Shown here piece by piece: positions 1 through 7,222 of a stretch of DNA of 64,000 nt. Source of the stretch: Microbacterium sp. MYb72. GTDB lineage: Bacteria > Actinomycetota > Actinomycetes > Actinomycetales > Microbacteriaceae. Numbering within the stretch: position 1 is the stretch's first letter; each line of letters begins with the position of its first letter. The DNA lies in the NCBI RefSeq assembly GCF_002979415.1, contig NZ_PCOT01000003.1, positions 119,217-183,216 on the forward strand, given 5' to 3'. Position numbers and translations under genes: made by a program. Under the pieces are notes generated by a model. It ran no database searches, was not told the origin of the DNA, and saw only the letters and a program-made list of their open reading frames with translations.

Positions 1-359
1 GCATCCCCTACGCCTCCTGGGGCATCGGCGTCGCAGAGAACTCCGAGCACAAGGAAGCGGCGTTCAAGCTGGTGTCGTTCCTGATGAGCGAGAAGACGAA
101 CTCCGAGCTGTCGACGATGGCCAAGGCGTTCCCCGGCAACTCGAAGTCCGTCCCGGACTTCGTGAACGACGACGAGCTGTTCAAGACGGCGTTCGACATC
201 TACCAGGCGGGTTACCCGGCGAACGAGTTCACCGGACTCCCCGTGGCGGAGGAGCTCATGCGCCAGCTCGGAGAGCAGCTGCAGTCCGCCTTCGACGGGC
301 AGCAGTCGATTCCGGACGCGCTCAAGAAGGCCCAGCAGGCCTGGGAAGCGGAGTTCTGA
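1..359 (+). CDS. Sugar ABC transporter substrate-binding protein, C-terminal part
   Basis: This is the 3' end of a gene that begins outside the window; the codon phase starts at base 3 and about 118 residues are visible. The segment has the alpha-helical C-terminal look of family 1 extracellular solute-binding proteins (stretches such as AAFKLVSFLMSEK and a final amphipathic helix PDALKKAQQAWEAEF). The two genes directly downstream are MalF- and MalG-type permeases, which fixes its role as the sugar-binding lipoprotein of that importer. The signal peptide and ligand pocket are not in the window, so the substrate cannot be read. A strong hairpin follows the stop codon. Confidence 0.85.
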   Translation, partial: IPYASWGIGVAENSEHKEAAFKLVSFLMSEKTNSELSTMAKAFPGNSKSVPDFVNDDELFKTAFDIYQAGYPANEFTGLPVAEELMRQLGEQLQSAFDGQQSIPDALKKAQQAWEAEF

Positions 360-382
360 CCCTCCCGCATCCCCTCTGAACG

Positions 383-417
383 GGGTGCCGCATCGCACAG
401 GATGCGATGCGGCACCC
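383..417 (+). terminator. 15-bp stem hairpin between binding protein and permease genes
   Basis: A perfect 15-bp inverted repeat (383-397 pairing with 403-417) encloses a 5-nt loop, 23 nt after the binding-protein stop. There is no T-run after it. In sugar ABC operons such a hairpin commonly acts as a partial terminator or 3' stabiliser that keeps binding-protein mRNA more abundant than permease mRNA; that role is inferred. Confidence 0.7.
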
Positions 418-442
418 GACCAACCAAGGAGCACCGGTTCCC

Positions 443-1366
443 ATGAGCCTGAGAACAACCGACGACACCGAGGTGATCGTCACCGGAGCCCCGCTGTCGC
501 GTCGACGTCGGCAGCTGCGCAAGACCTCCGAGTCCTACGTCTTCCTCTCGCCGACGATCATCCTGCTGTTCGTTCTGATGATCGTGCCGATCGTCATGGT
601 GATCGGGTACTCCTTCCAGGACAACGTCATCCTGAACAAGTCGCCGGAGTTCGTCGGCCTCGAGAACTACACGGGGATCCTCTCCGACCCCCGGTTCTGG
701 AAGGCGACGGGCAACACCGTCCTGTTCACGGTGGCGAGCGTCGTCGCCCACCTCGTGCTCGGCCTCGCCTTCGCGATGATGCTGAACAGCCCGCTGCTGG
801 GCCGGGTGTCGCGGGCGGTCTTCCGAGCCCTCTACATCCTCCCGTGGCTCTTCACGGTCGCCGTCATCGCGGTGCTGTGGCGCATGCTCCTCGCCCCGAA
901 CGGCGTGATCAACTTCCTGCTCAACACCGACATCGAGTGGTTGGCCTCCCCGCAGCTCGCCCTCGGCACCATCATCTTCATCAACATCTGGGCGGGGTAC
1001 CCGTTCTTCATGGTGAGCCTGCTCGCGGGTCTCCAGGGCATCCCGACCGAGCTGAACGAGGCGGCCACGGTCGACGGGGCCGGCGCCGTGCAGCGCTTCT
1101 GGAACGTCACGATCCCGCAGCTGCGACCGATCATCGTCAGCCTCGTGCTGCTCGACCTCATCTGGACGTCGCAGCAGTTCGCCCTCATCTGGATGACGAC
1201 CGGCGGCGGTCCGATCGACGTCACCGAGGTGCTGAGCACCTTCACCTACAAGCTCGCCTTCGCGAAGTACGACTTCTCGAGTGCGGCGACCTCCGCCGTG
1301 CTGGTCCTGCTGATGTCGATGGTGCTCGCCGTGTTCTATGTCCGTCATCAGAAAGCGAGGGACTGA
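443..1366 (+). CDS. Carbohydrate ABC transporter permease, MalF type
   Basis: A 307-residue integral membrane protein with about six hydrophobic segments, the first near residues 30-55. The cytoplasmic EAA loop (starting ELNEAATVDGAG), which docks on the ATPase, is present. With the next gene it would form the transmembrane channel for the sugar delivered by the upstream binding protein. The start at 443 (MSLRTTDD) was chosen over an in-frame ATG at 407 because AAGGAG lies at 426-431 and the 12 extra codons overlap the intergenic hairpin. No ATPase gene lies nearby, so a shared MsmK/MsiK-type ATPase encoded elsewhere is likely. Confidence 0.93.
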   Translation: MSLRTTDDTEVIVTGAPLSRRRRQLRKTSESYVFLSPTIILLFVLMIVPIVMVIGYSFQDNVILNKSPEFVGLENYTGILSDPRFWKATGNTVLFTVASVVAHLVLGLAFAMMLNSPLLGRVSRAVFRALYILPWLFTVAVIAVLWRMLLAPNGVINFLLNTDIEWLASPQLALGTIIFINIWAGYPFFMVSLLAGLQGIPTELNEAATVDGAGAVQRFWNVTIPQLRPIIVSLVLLDLIWTSQQFALIWMTTGGGPIDVTEVLSTFTYKLAFAKYDFSSAATSAVLVLLMSMVLAVFYVRHQKARD

Positions 1367-1368
1367 TC

Positions 1369-2214
1369 ATGGCTCTCACCGCCACCCGCCGACGCACGGT
1401 CGCGAAGATCGCGGTCACTCTCGGTCTGCTGCTGGGCGCGGTCTTCGCCGCCGGCCCCGTGCTGTGGATGCTGTCGAGCTCGTTCAAGTCGAACACGCAG
1501 ATCTTCGAGCTGCCGCCCCGGCTGATCACGGACACGTTCTCGTTCGACGCGTACATCGCGATCTTCACGAACCCCGAGACGATGAGGTTCTTCCTCAACA
1601 GCTACATCGTCGCGGGCGCCGTCACGATCCTGACCCTCGTCGTCGCCATCCAGGCCGCCTACGCGTTCAGCCGATTCGACTTCCGGGGCAAGCGCATCCT
1701 GAACGTGGTGATCGTCAGCGTCCAGGCCGTTCCGCCGATCACGCTGCTGATCCCGTACTTCGGGCTCATGGTCGCCCTCGGCCTCTACAACTCCTACCCG
1801 GGGCTCATCCTCACGTACATGGTGTTCACCCTGCCCTACGCGATCATCATGATGACCGGCTACTTCAACACCCTTCCCCGCGAGCTCGACGAGGCGGTCA
1901 GGGTCGACGGAGCCGGTTCGATGACGGCCCTGTGGCGGGTGCTCGTCCCCATCTCCGTGCCCGGGATCGTCTCCATCGGGATCTACACGTTCATGATCGC
2001 GTGGAACGAGTACCTCTTCGCCCTGACGCTGACAAAGTCGATCGACATGCGCACCGTCCCCATCGGCATCCAGCTCCTCATGGGACAGCACTCGTACGAG
2101 TGGAACCAGATCATGGCGATGAGCGTGCTCGGCTCGATCCCCGTCCTCATCCTCTTCCTCTTCTTCCAGCGGTACTTCATCAGCGGGCTCACGGCCGGGT
2201 CCGTGAAGAGCTGA
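1369..2214 (+). CDS. Carbohydrate ABC transporter permease, MalG type
   Basis: A 281-residue inner-membrane permease starting 2 nt after the stop of the MalF-type gene, so the two are translationally coupled. It has six predicted membrane spans and a clear EAA loop (LDEAVRVDGAGSMTALWRV). It ends in the usual short MalG tail (FISGLTAGSVKS). It is the second half of the heterodimeric channel of a CUT1-type sugar importer. The substrate is not evident from the permease. The metabolic genes that follow (aldolase, sugar kinase, mannose-6-phosphate isomerase) suggest a hexose or a hexose-containing glycoside. Confidence 0.94.
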   Translation: MALTATRRRTVAKIAVTLGLLLGAVFAAGPVLWMLSSSFKSNTQIFELPPRLITDTFSFDAYIAIFTNPETMRFFLNSYIVAGAVTILTLVVAIQAAYAFSRFDFRGKRILNVVIVSVQAVPPITLLIPYFGLMVALGLYNSYPGLILTYMVFTLPYAIIMMTGYFNTLPRELDEAVRVDGAGSMTALWRVLVPISVPGIVSIGIYTFMIAWNEYLFALTLTKSIDMRTVPIGIQLLMGQHSYEWNQIMAMSVLGSIPVLILFLFFQRYFISGLTAGSVKS

Positions 2215-2258
2215 CCTTTCCGCCGCTGCCACCCACCACCACGAAACAGGAGAATCAA

Positions 2259-3122
2259 GTGCTCTACACCGGCAAGTCCATCCTCGACGTCGCGAACGCC
2301 AACAACTTCGCCATCCCCGCCTTCAACATCAGCGACTGGGCGATGTTCACCGGCATCATGGACGTCAGCGAGGAGAAGGAGGCCCCCGTCATCATCGCGA
2401 TCCACCCCGACGAGGTCTCCCACATCACGACCGACCTCATCGCGGCCATGCATGCGCGGGCGCACCGCTCCAGCGTGCCGGTCGCGATCCACTGGGATCA
2501 CGGCGGCACCTACGAGCAGATCATCACCGCCATCCGCTCCGGCTTCACCTCGGTCATGATCGACGCGTCGCTGCAGCCTTTCGATGAGAACGTGGCACTC
2601 ACCCGCAAGGTCGTCGAGGCGGCGCACGCCGTCGGCATCCAGGTGGAGGGCGAGCTCGGCACGATCGGAGCCAACGACAGCTACGGCGAGTCGGGTGCCG
2701 CGGAGATCATCTACACCAACCCCGCGGATGCCGTGAGGTTCGTGGAGGAGACCGGCGTCGACAGCCTCGCGATCGCGATCGGAACGTCGCACGGTCTCTA
2801 CCCCGCCGACAAGAACCCGGAGCTGCGTCACGACCTGCTGGAGGAGATCAAGGCCGCCGTCGGCATCCCTCTCGTGCTGCACGGCGGATCCTCGAACCCC
2901 GATGCGGAGCTGCGTCGCGCCGTCGAGCTGGGGGTCAACAAGATCAACATCTCCAGCGACATCAAGGTGTCGTACCACAACCGCATGCGCGAGATCCTGG
3001 GGACGGACGAGCGCCTTCGGGAGCCGAACGCGATCCAGCCCGAGCCGATCGCGGCGATGAAGGTCACCGCGGCGGAGAAGATCGAGCTGTTCGGGGCCGA
3101 CGGCAAGGCTCCGCTGTACTGA
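2259..3122 (+). CDS. Class II ketose-bisphosphate aldolase (fructose/tagatose-bisphosphate type)
   Basis: A 287-residue protein with a GTG start at 2259; a purine-rich AACAGGAGA sits about 8 nt upstream. It carries the class II aldolase landmarks: the zinc/catalytic segment HWDHGG, the second metal-site region VEGELGTIG, the phosphate-binding AIGTSHG, the C-terminal HGGSS, and VNKINISSDIK. Size and motifs fit the GatY/KbaY/FbaA family, which cleaves fructose-1,6- or tagatose-1,6-bisphosphate to dihydroxyacetone phosphate and glyceraldehyde-3-phosphate. The exact ketose cannot be told from motifs. It lies 44 nt after the permease and 25 nt before the ADP-dependent kinase, so product and substrate enzymes are adjacent. 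Confidence 0.9.
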   Translation: MLYTGKSILDVANANNFAIPAFNISDWAMFTGIMDVSEEKEAPVIIAIHPDEVSHITTDLIAAMHARAHRSSVPVAIHWDHGGTYEQIITAIRSGFTSVMIDASLQPFDENVALTRKVVEAAHAVGIQVEGELGTIGANDSYGESGAAEIIYTNPADAVRFVEETGVDSLAIAIGTSHGLYPADKNPELRHDLLEEIKAAVGIPLVLHGGSSNPDAELRRAVELGVNKINISSDIKVSYHNRMREILGTDERLREPNAIQPEPIAAMKVTAAEKIELFGADGKAPLY

Positions 3123-3147
3123 GCGGCAGGACGGGCGCGACAGGAGG

Positions 3148-4371
3148 ATGATCGGCGACGTGGGCAGGCGAAGACTCGTACTGGGACTCGGCGGGACCGT
3201 CGACTACGAGCTGCGGTGGGATTCCGCCGTGCTCGGAAGGCTGGCGCGGGCTCACGGGATCCGCAGGCACGAGGTGACCTCCACCTCGCCGATCGTCGAC
3301 GAGAGGTCGCTGATCGTGTCGATCCTCGCCTTCGTCGCATCGGGGACCGGTGCGGAGCGGTTCGTGTCCGACTCGGCGGTGATCGAGCGCTTCAGCGCGC
3401 ACTTCGCGTACGACGTGACCCTCGGCGGCACCGGGGTGCGCGCGGGGCTCGCGCTCGCAGGCCTCGGCATCCCGAGCACTCAGCACCTGGTCAGCATCGA
3501 CGACACGGTGCGCAGGCTCCTGCCGGACGCGGTCTCGTACGTGTGCTCGGCCGACGCCGACACCCGCGACCCGCACCTCATCGTGCAGTACCCGGCCGGA
3601 GCTCAGGTGCAGCTCGTCGATGCCGATATCGTCTCGCCCGCGTCGAACCGTCTCATCTTCGCGAACGATCCTCCCAACCGTGAGATGGCCATCTCCCCGG
3701 CGCTCTCCGCGGAGCTGACGGATGCCGGCGGATTCCTGGTCTCGGGGTTCAACACCATGCAGGACCACGCTCTCCTGGAGCGGCGCCTCGGCGAGCTGCA
3801 GGCCGCGATGCGGACGCTGCCCGCCGACGCGCTGCTGTACTACGAGGACGCGGGGTTCTACACGCGCGAGTTCTCCGAGACCGTCCGTGCGCGGCTGCTG
3901 CCGCGGATCGACGTCTACGGAATGAACGAGGACGAGCTCCAGGAGTACGTCGGCCGCTCCGTGCGGCTGCTCGATGCGGACGAGGTCGCCGATGCGCTGC
4001 GCGAGGTGCATGCGCTGATCCCGGTCCCGGCTCTCGTCGTGCACACACGTTACTGGGCCGTCGCCGTGGGCCCGCAGGCCGCGCGCCACAGGAAGGCTCT
4101 CGACAGCGCCGTCAGCGTCGCCGCGACCCGCTACCGGCTCGGAGACGGCATCACGGCCGACGACGTGGCTGCGACGACAGGGCTCCCGCGTCATGAGGGC
4201 GGCGGCGAGCTGGTCAGGGCGGTCGAGGGCTCTCTGCCCGAGGCGGCGGGCGTCGCGGCGTTCCACCTCGACGTGCTCGCTCCGACCACGGTCGGGCTGG
4301 GGGACACGTTCGTCGGCGGCTTCCTGGCTGGCCACGTCGAACCCATGCGGGCGACGGGGCGGCGATCCTGA
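3148..4371 (+). CDS. ADP-dependent phosphofructokinase/glucokinase family sugar kinase
   Basis: A 407-residue protein of the ribokinase superfamily that fits the ADP-dependent PFK/GK branch best. Visible landmarks in order are the sugar-site glycine motif LGGTGVRAGLALAGLG (about residues 91-106), the LVSGFNTM segment, the nucleotide/metal NxxE motif in YGMNEDEL, and the C-terminal catalytic TVGLGDTFVGGF with its general-base Asp. Family members use ADP to phosphorylate glucose or fructose-6-phosphate and are best known from archaea and eukaryotes; the family is rarer in bacteria. The aldolase upstream and mannose-6-phosphate isomerase downstream favour a ketohexose-phosphate substrate. The stop overlaps the next start by one base. 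ATP use or another sugar cannot be excluded. Confidence 0.75.
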   Translation: MIGDVGRRRLVLGLGGTVDYELRWDSAVLGRLARAHGIRRHEVTSTSPIVDERSLIVSILAFVASGTGAERFVSDSAVIERFSAHFAYDVTLGGTGVRAGLALAGLGIPSTQHLVSIDDTVRRLLPDAVSYVCSADADTRDPHLIVQYPAGAQVQLVDADIVSPASNRLIFANDPPNREMAISPALSAELTDAGGFLVSGFNTMQDHALLERRLGELQAAMRTLPADALLYYEDAGFYTREFSETVRARLLPRIDVYGMNEDELQEYVGRSVRLLDADEVADALREVHALIPVPALVVHTRYWAVAVGPQAARHRKALDSAVSVAATRYRLGDGITADDVAATTGLPRHEGGGELVRAVEGSLPEAAGVAAFHLDVLAPTTVGLGDTFVGGFLAGHVEPMRATGRRS

Positions 4372-5345
4372 TGCCGATCGCCCTGCCCTCGAACCGCCCT
4401 CGTGAACGCTTCTACCGTGGCGGGGTGCGGATCACGCGGTTCCGCGGTGAGGCCCCCGCGGCCGCACGCGAGCCGGAGGACTGGATCGCGTCGACCACCA
4501 CGATCCGTGGCGAGAGCGACCTCGGCCTGACGGTCCTGCCCGACGGGCGGATGCTGCGGGATGCGATCGCCGCCGACCCCGTCGCCTGGCTCGGTGCGGC
4601 GCACGTAGAGAGGTGGGGTGCGGATGCCCGCCTGCTGGTCAAGCTCCTCGACGCCGGTCAGCGCCTGCCCGTGCACGCGCATCCGCACGATGACTTCGCG
4701 GCGGCTCATCTCGGCCGGCCTCACGGCAAGGCGGAGGCCTGGTACATCCTCGAGGGCGGCGTCGTCCACGTCGGACTGCGCCAGGAAGCCGGGGCCGCGG
4801 TGCTCGCGGATCTCGTGTCCCGGCAGGATCCCGAGGGACTCCTCTCGCTGCTGCACGAGATCGAGGTCGCACCGGGGGACGTGGTCTGGGTGCCGCCGGG
4901 GGAGCTGCACGCGATCGGTGCAGGCGTCCTGCTGCTGGAGCTCCAGCAGCCAGAGGATCTCTCGATCCTCCTGGAGTGGCGCGGGTACGAGCTGGACGCG
5001 ACGGATGTGTGGCATCTCGGCCTCGGCTCCGATCTGGCACTGAGCGCGGTCTCCACCGTCAGACGCTCGGAGCCCGAGATCGCGTCGTTCGTGCATCGGG
5101 CCCCGCGCACCGGTTCGGTGTTCCCGGCGGAGGCCGACCGGTACTTCCGGCTCGAGCGGGTCGATGTCGACGGCGTGACCGGTATCGCAGCGGGCTTCTC
5201 CGTCGTCGTGGCGACGGATGGGCGGATGGAGGTGGGCGGCGAGACCGTTCACCGGGGGAGCGTTCTGCTCGTCGCCGCCGATGAGGGAGAGGCCGTCGTC
5301 GACGGGCGCGGCGAGCTGCTGATCGCCCGACCGCCGGCGCCGTAG
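4371..5345 (+). CDS. manA: Mannose-6-phosphate isomerase, class I
   Basis: A 324-residue cupin-fold enzyme interconverting mannose-6-phosphate and fructose-6-phosphate. The zinc-site motif of type I enzymes is visible: the QRLPVHAHPHDDFAA segment near residue 100, with KAEAWYIL carrying the metal-binding Glu. The later VWVPPGELHAIG gives the second His. At about 320 residues it belongs to the shorter class I forms rather than the 390-residue E. coli type. Its start codon shares one base with the kinase stop, so the two are co-translated. It would feed fructose-6-phosphate to the kinase and aldolase just upstream, making this a compact upper-glycolysis branch for an imported sugar. Confidence 0.88.
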   Translation: MPIALPSNRPRERFYRGGVRITRFRGEAPAAAREPEDWIASTTTIRGESDLGLTVLPDGRMLRDAIAADPVAWLGAAHVERWGADARLLVKLLDAGQRLPVHAHPHDDFAAAHLGRPHGKAEAWYILEGGVVHVGLRQEAGAAVLADLVSRQDPEGLLSLLHEIEVAPGDVVWVPPGELHAIGAGVLLLELQQPEDLSILLEWRGYELDATDVWHLGLGSDLALSAVSTVRRSEPEIASFVHRAPRTGSVFPAEADRYFRLERVDVDGVTGIAAGFSVVVATDGRMEVGGETVHRGSVLLVAADEGEAVVDGRGELLIARPPAP

Positions 5346-5403
5346 GTGTGTGATCCGAGCTGACGGGCGAGCTCGCGAAACACAGGTGATCGCAGATTCA
5401 TCA

Positions 5404-5434
5404 TTGTGTTTGTGTTGTTATCTGTTGTATCGTG
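5404..5434 (+). promoter_or_regulatory. Likely promoter/operator of the fructose operon
   Basis: The 120-nt gap before the DeoR gene has an AT-rich island in otherwise GC-rich DNA. A possible -35 TTGTGT (5404-5409) and -10 TATCGT (5429-5434) are 19 nt apart. The island repeats TGTGTT and TGTTG several times, as expected for a DeoR-family operator. It precedes the regulator gene, which suggests autoregulation. Confidence 0.5.
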
Positions 5435-5465
5435 TGGGAATCTTCCCTCAACAACGGAGTCGGCA

Positions 5466-6260
5466 ATGTATGCACTGGAGCGTCAGCAGCTGATCGAGCG
5501 CATTCTGCTCGACGAGGGTCGTGTCGCCGTCATCGAGCTCGCGCAGCGCTTCGATGTCACGACCGAGACGATCCGTCGCGATCTGGGAGCACTCGAAGAC
5601 GCCGGCGCCCTCGTCCGCGTGCACGGGGGAGCCGTCGCACGGGATGCCGACAGCATCGACGAGCCGACGGTGCTCGAGAGGACGCACCGGCATGGAGCGG
5701 CCAAGCAGGCCATCGCCGCCCGCGCCCTCTCCGCCCTGGGGAGCGGCTTCCGCGGTTCCGTCTTCATCGACGCCGGCACCACGACCGCGACCGTCGCCGA
5801 CGCCCTGTCGGCGCGCAGCGCTCTCGCATCAGCCGGAGATGAGCACATCGAGGTGGTGACGCACTCTCTCACGATCGCGCCCGTCCTCGCGGCGGCGGAG
5901 GGGATGTCCCTCACCGTCATCGGCGGTCGCATCCGGGGGATCACCGCGGCGGCCGTCGGCGCCGAGACCGTCGGCGCGATCGGCCGTCTCCGCCCTGACG
6001 TCGCGTTCGTCGGTGCGAATGGCATCTCCGCGGGATTCGGGCTGAGCACGCCCGACCCTGACGAGGCCTCCGTCAAGGCGGCCATCGTCCGCTCGGCACG
6101 GAAGGTCGTCGTCGTCGCGGACTCGAGCAAGCACGACAGGGAGCTGCTCGTCACGTTCGCCGCGCTGAGCGACATCGACATCCTCGTGACGGATGCCGAG
6201 CCGTCGCCCGAGCTCGCGGAGGCGCTGGCCGAGGCCGGAGTCGAAGTCTGGGTCGCATGA
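5466..6260 (+). CDS. DeoR-family transcriptional regulator of fructose use
   Basis: A 264-residue DeoR-type regulator. The N-terminal winged helix-turn-helix covers about residues 5-58 (RQQLIERILLDEGR, then VTTETIRRDLGALEDAGAL and the family signature VRVHGGAV). The rest is the DeoR sensor domain that binds a phosphosugar (DAGTTT near 100, VGANGIS, DSSKHDRE). The start at 5466 was chosen because upstream in-frame codons lie in the AT-rich promoter region. It overlaps fruK by 4 nt (ATGA). Regulator-fruK-IIABC order is typical of actinobacterial fructose operons, where such repressors respond to fructose-1-phosphate; that ligand is inferred. Confidence 0.9.
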   Translation: MYALERQQLIERILLDEGRVAVIELAQRFDVTTETIRRDLGALEDAGALVRVHGGAVARDADSIDEPTVLERTHRHGAAKQAIAARALSALGSGFRGSVFIDAGTTTATVADALSARSALASAGDEHIEVVTHSLTIAPVLAAAEGMSLTVIGGRIRGITAAAVGAETVGAIGRLRPDVAFVGANGISAGFGLSTPDPDEASVKAAIVRSARKVVVVADSSKHDRELLVTFAALSDIDILVTDAEPSPELAEALAEAGVEVWVA

Positions 6261-7198
6261 TCGTCACGCTCACCGTCAACCCGGCGCTGGATCGCACCAT
6301 CACCCTCCGCGACGCACTGCGCCCCGGAGAGGTGCAGACCGCTTCGTCCGCCCGGGAAGACGCCGGCGGCAAGGGGATCAACGTCTCCCGGGTCGTCTCG
6401 GCGGCAGGCGTCAGGACGCGCGCGGTGCTTCCGCTGGCTGCCGACGATCCCTTCCGCGCCACGCTCAACGCCGCGGGCCTCGCGGTGCGCCCCGTCCCCG
6501 TCGAACGGCTCGCCCGCACGAATCTGGCGATCACCGATCCCGCCGGCGTCACGACGAAGCTGAACCTCCCCGGCGCCCCTCTCACCGTGGCCGACGCCGA
6601 CGCGATGCTCTCCGCCGTGGTCGAGACCAGCGCCGATGCGGACTGGCTGGTGCTCGCGGGGTCGCTCCCTGACACGCTCGACGACATGTTCTATGCGGAC
6701 GTCGTCCGTGCGGTGCGGGATCGATGGGGAACGCGCGCTCCGAAGGTCGCCGTCGACGCCTCCGGTCCCGCTCTGCGCAACGTCGTGGAGCATGCCGCCG
6801 TCGACCTCATCAAACCCAACGACGAGGAGCTCGCCGATCTCGTCGGGGGGCCGATCGATCAGAACGACCTCGACGCCGCGGTCGCCGCGGTGGCGCGGGG
6901 GATCGTCCCCGGTCGCGTCGCGGCGGCGCTCGTCACGCTCGGCGGGGCCGGCGCCGTCCTGGTGACGGCAGACGGCGCCTGGTGCGCCGCGGCTCCGCGC
7001 ATCCGCGTCGTGAGCACGGTCGGCGCGGGAGACAGCTCCCTCGCCGGCTACCTTCTCGCGGACCTGGCCGGCGAGCAGCCGGCCGATCGCCTGCGTTCCG
7101 CGATCCGCTACGGGGCGGCGGCGGCATCCCTTCCAGGCACCCAGGTGCCGTCATCCGCCGATCTCGGCGACGACGACATCATCGTCCGCTCTCTGTAA
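6257..7198 (+). CDS. fruK: 1-phosphofructokinase (PfkB family)
   Basis: A 313-residue PfkB-family kinase that phosphorylates fructose-1-phosphate to fructose-1,6-bisphosphate with ATP. It opens with the classic MIVTLTVNPALDRTI, contains AGGKGINVSR (about residues 37-46), KPNDEELADLVG, and ends with the catalytic anion-hole motif TVGAGDSSLAGYL. Its ATGA start overlaps the regulator stop and the PTS gene begins 24 nt downstream. The pairing with a fructose-specific IIABC transporter identifies it as FruK rather than a tagatose-6-phosphate kinase. Confidence 0.95.
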   Translation: MIVTLTVNPALDRTITLRDALRPGEVQTASSAREDAGGKGINVSRVVSAAGVRTRAVLPLAADDPFRATLNAAGLAVRPVPVERLARTNLAITDPAGVTTKLNLPGAPLTVADADAMLSAVVETSADADWLVLAGSLPDTLDDMFYADVVRAVRDRWGTRAPKVAVDASGPALRNVVEHAAVDLIKPNDEELADLVGGPIDQNDLDAAVAAVARGIVPGRVAAALVTLGGAGAVLVTADGAWCAAAPRIRVVSTVGAGDSSLAGYLLADLAGEQPADRLRSAIRYGAAAASLPGTQVPSSADLGDDDIIVRSL

Positions 7199-7222
7199 CC
7201 CTGACGACCACTGGAGGTCATC

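Noticed and set aside
5406..5465. N-terminal extension of the DeoR regulator looking like a signal peptide (MFVLLSVVSCGN)
   Set aside because: The codons lie in the AT-rich promoter region, and DeoR regulators are cytoplasmic and begin at the HTH.
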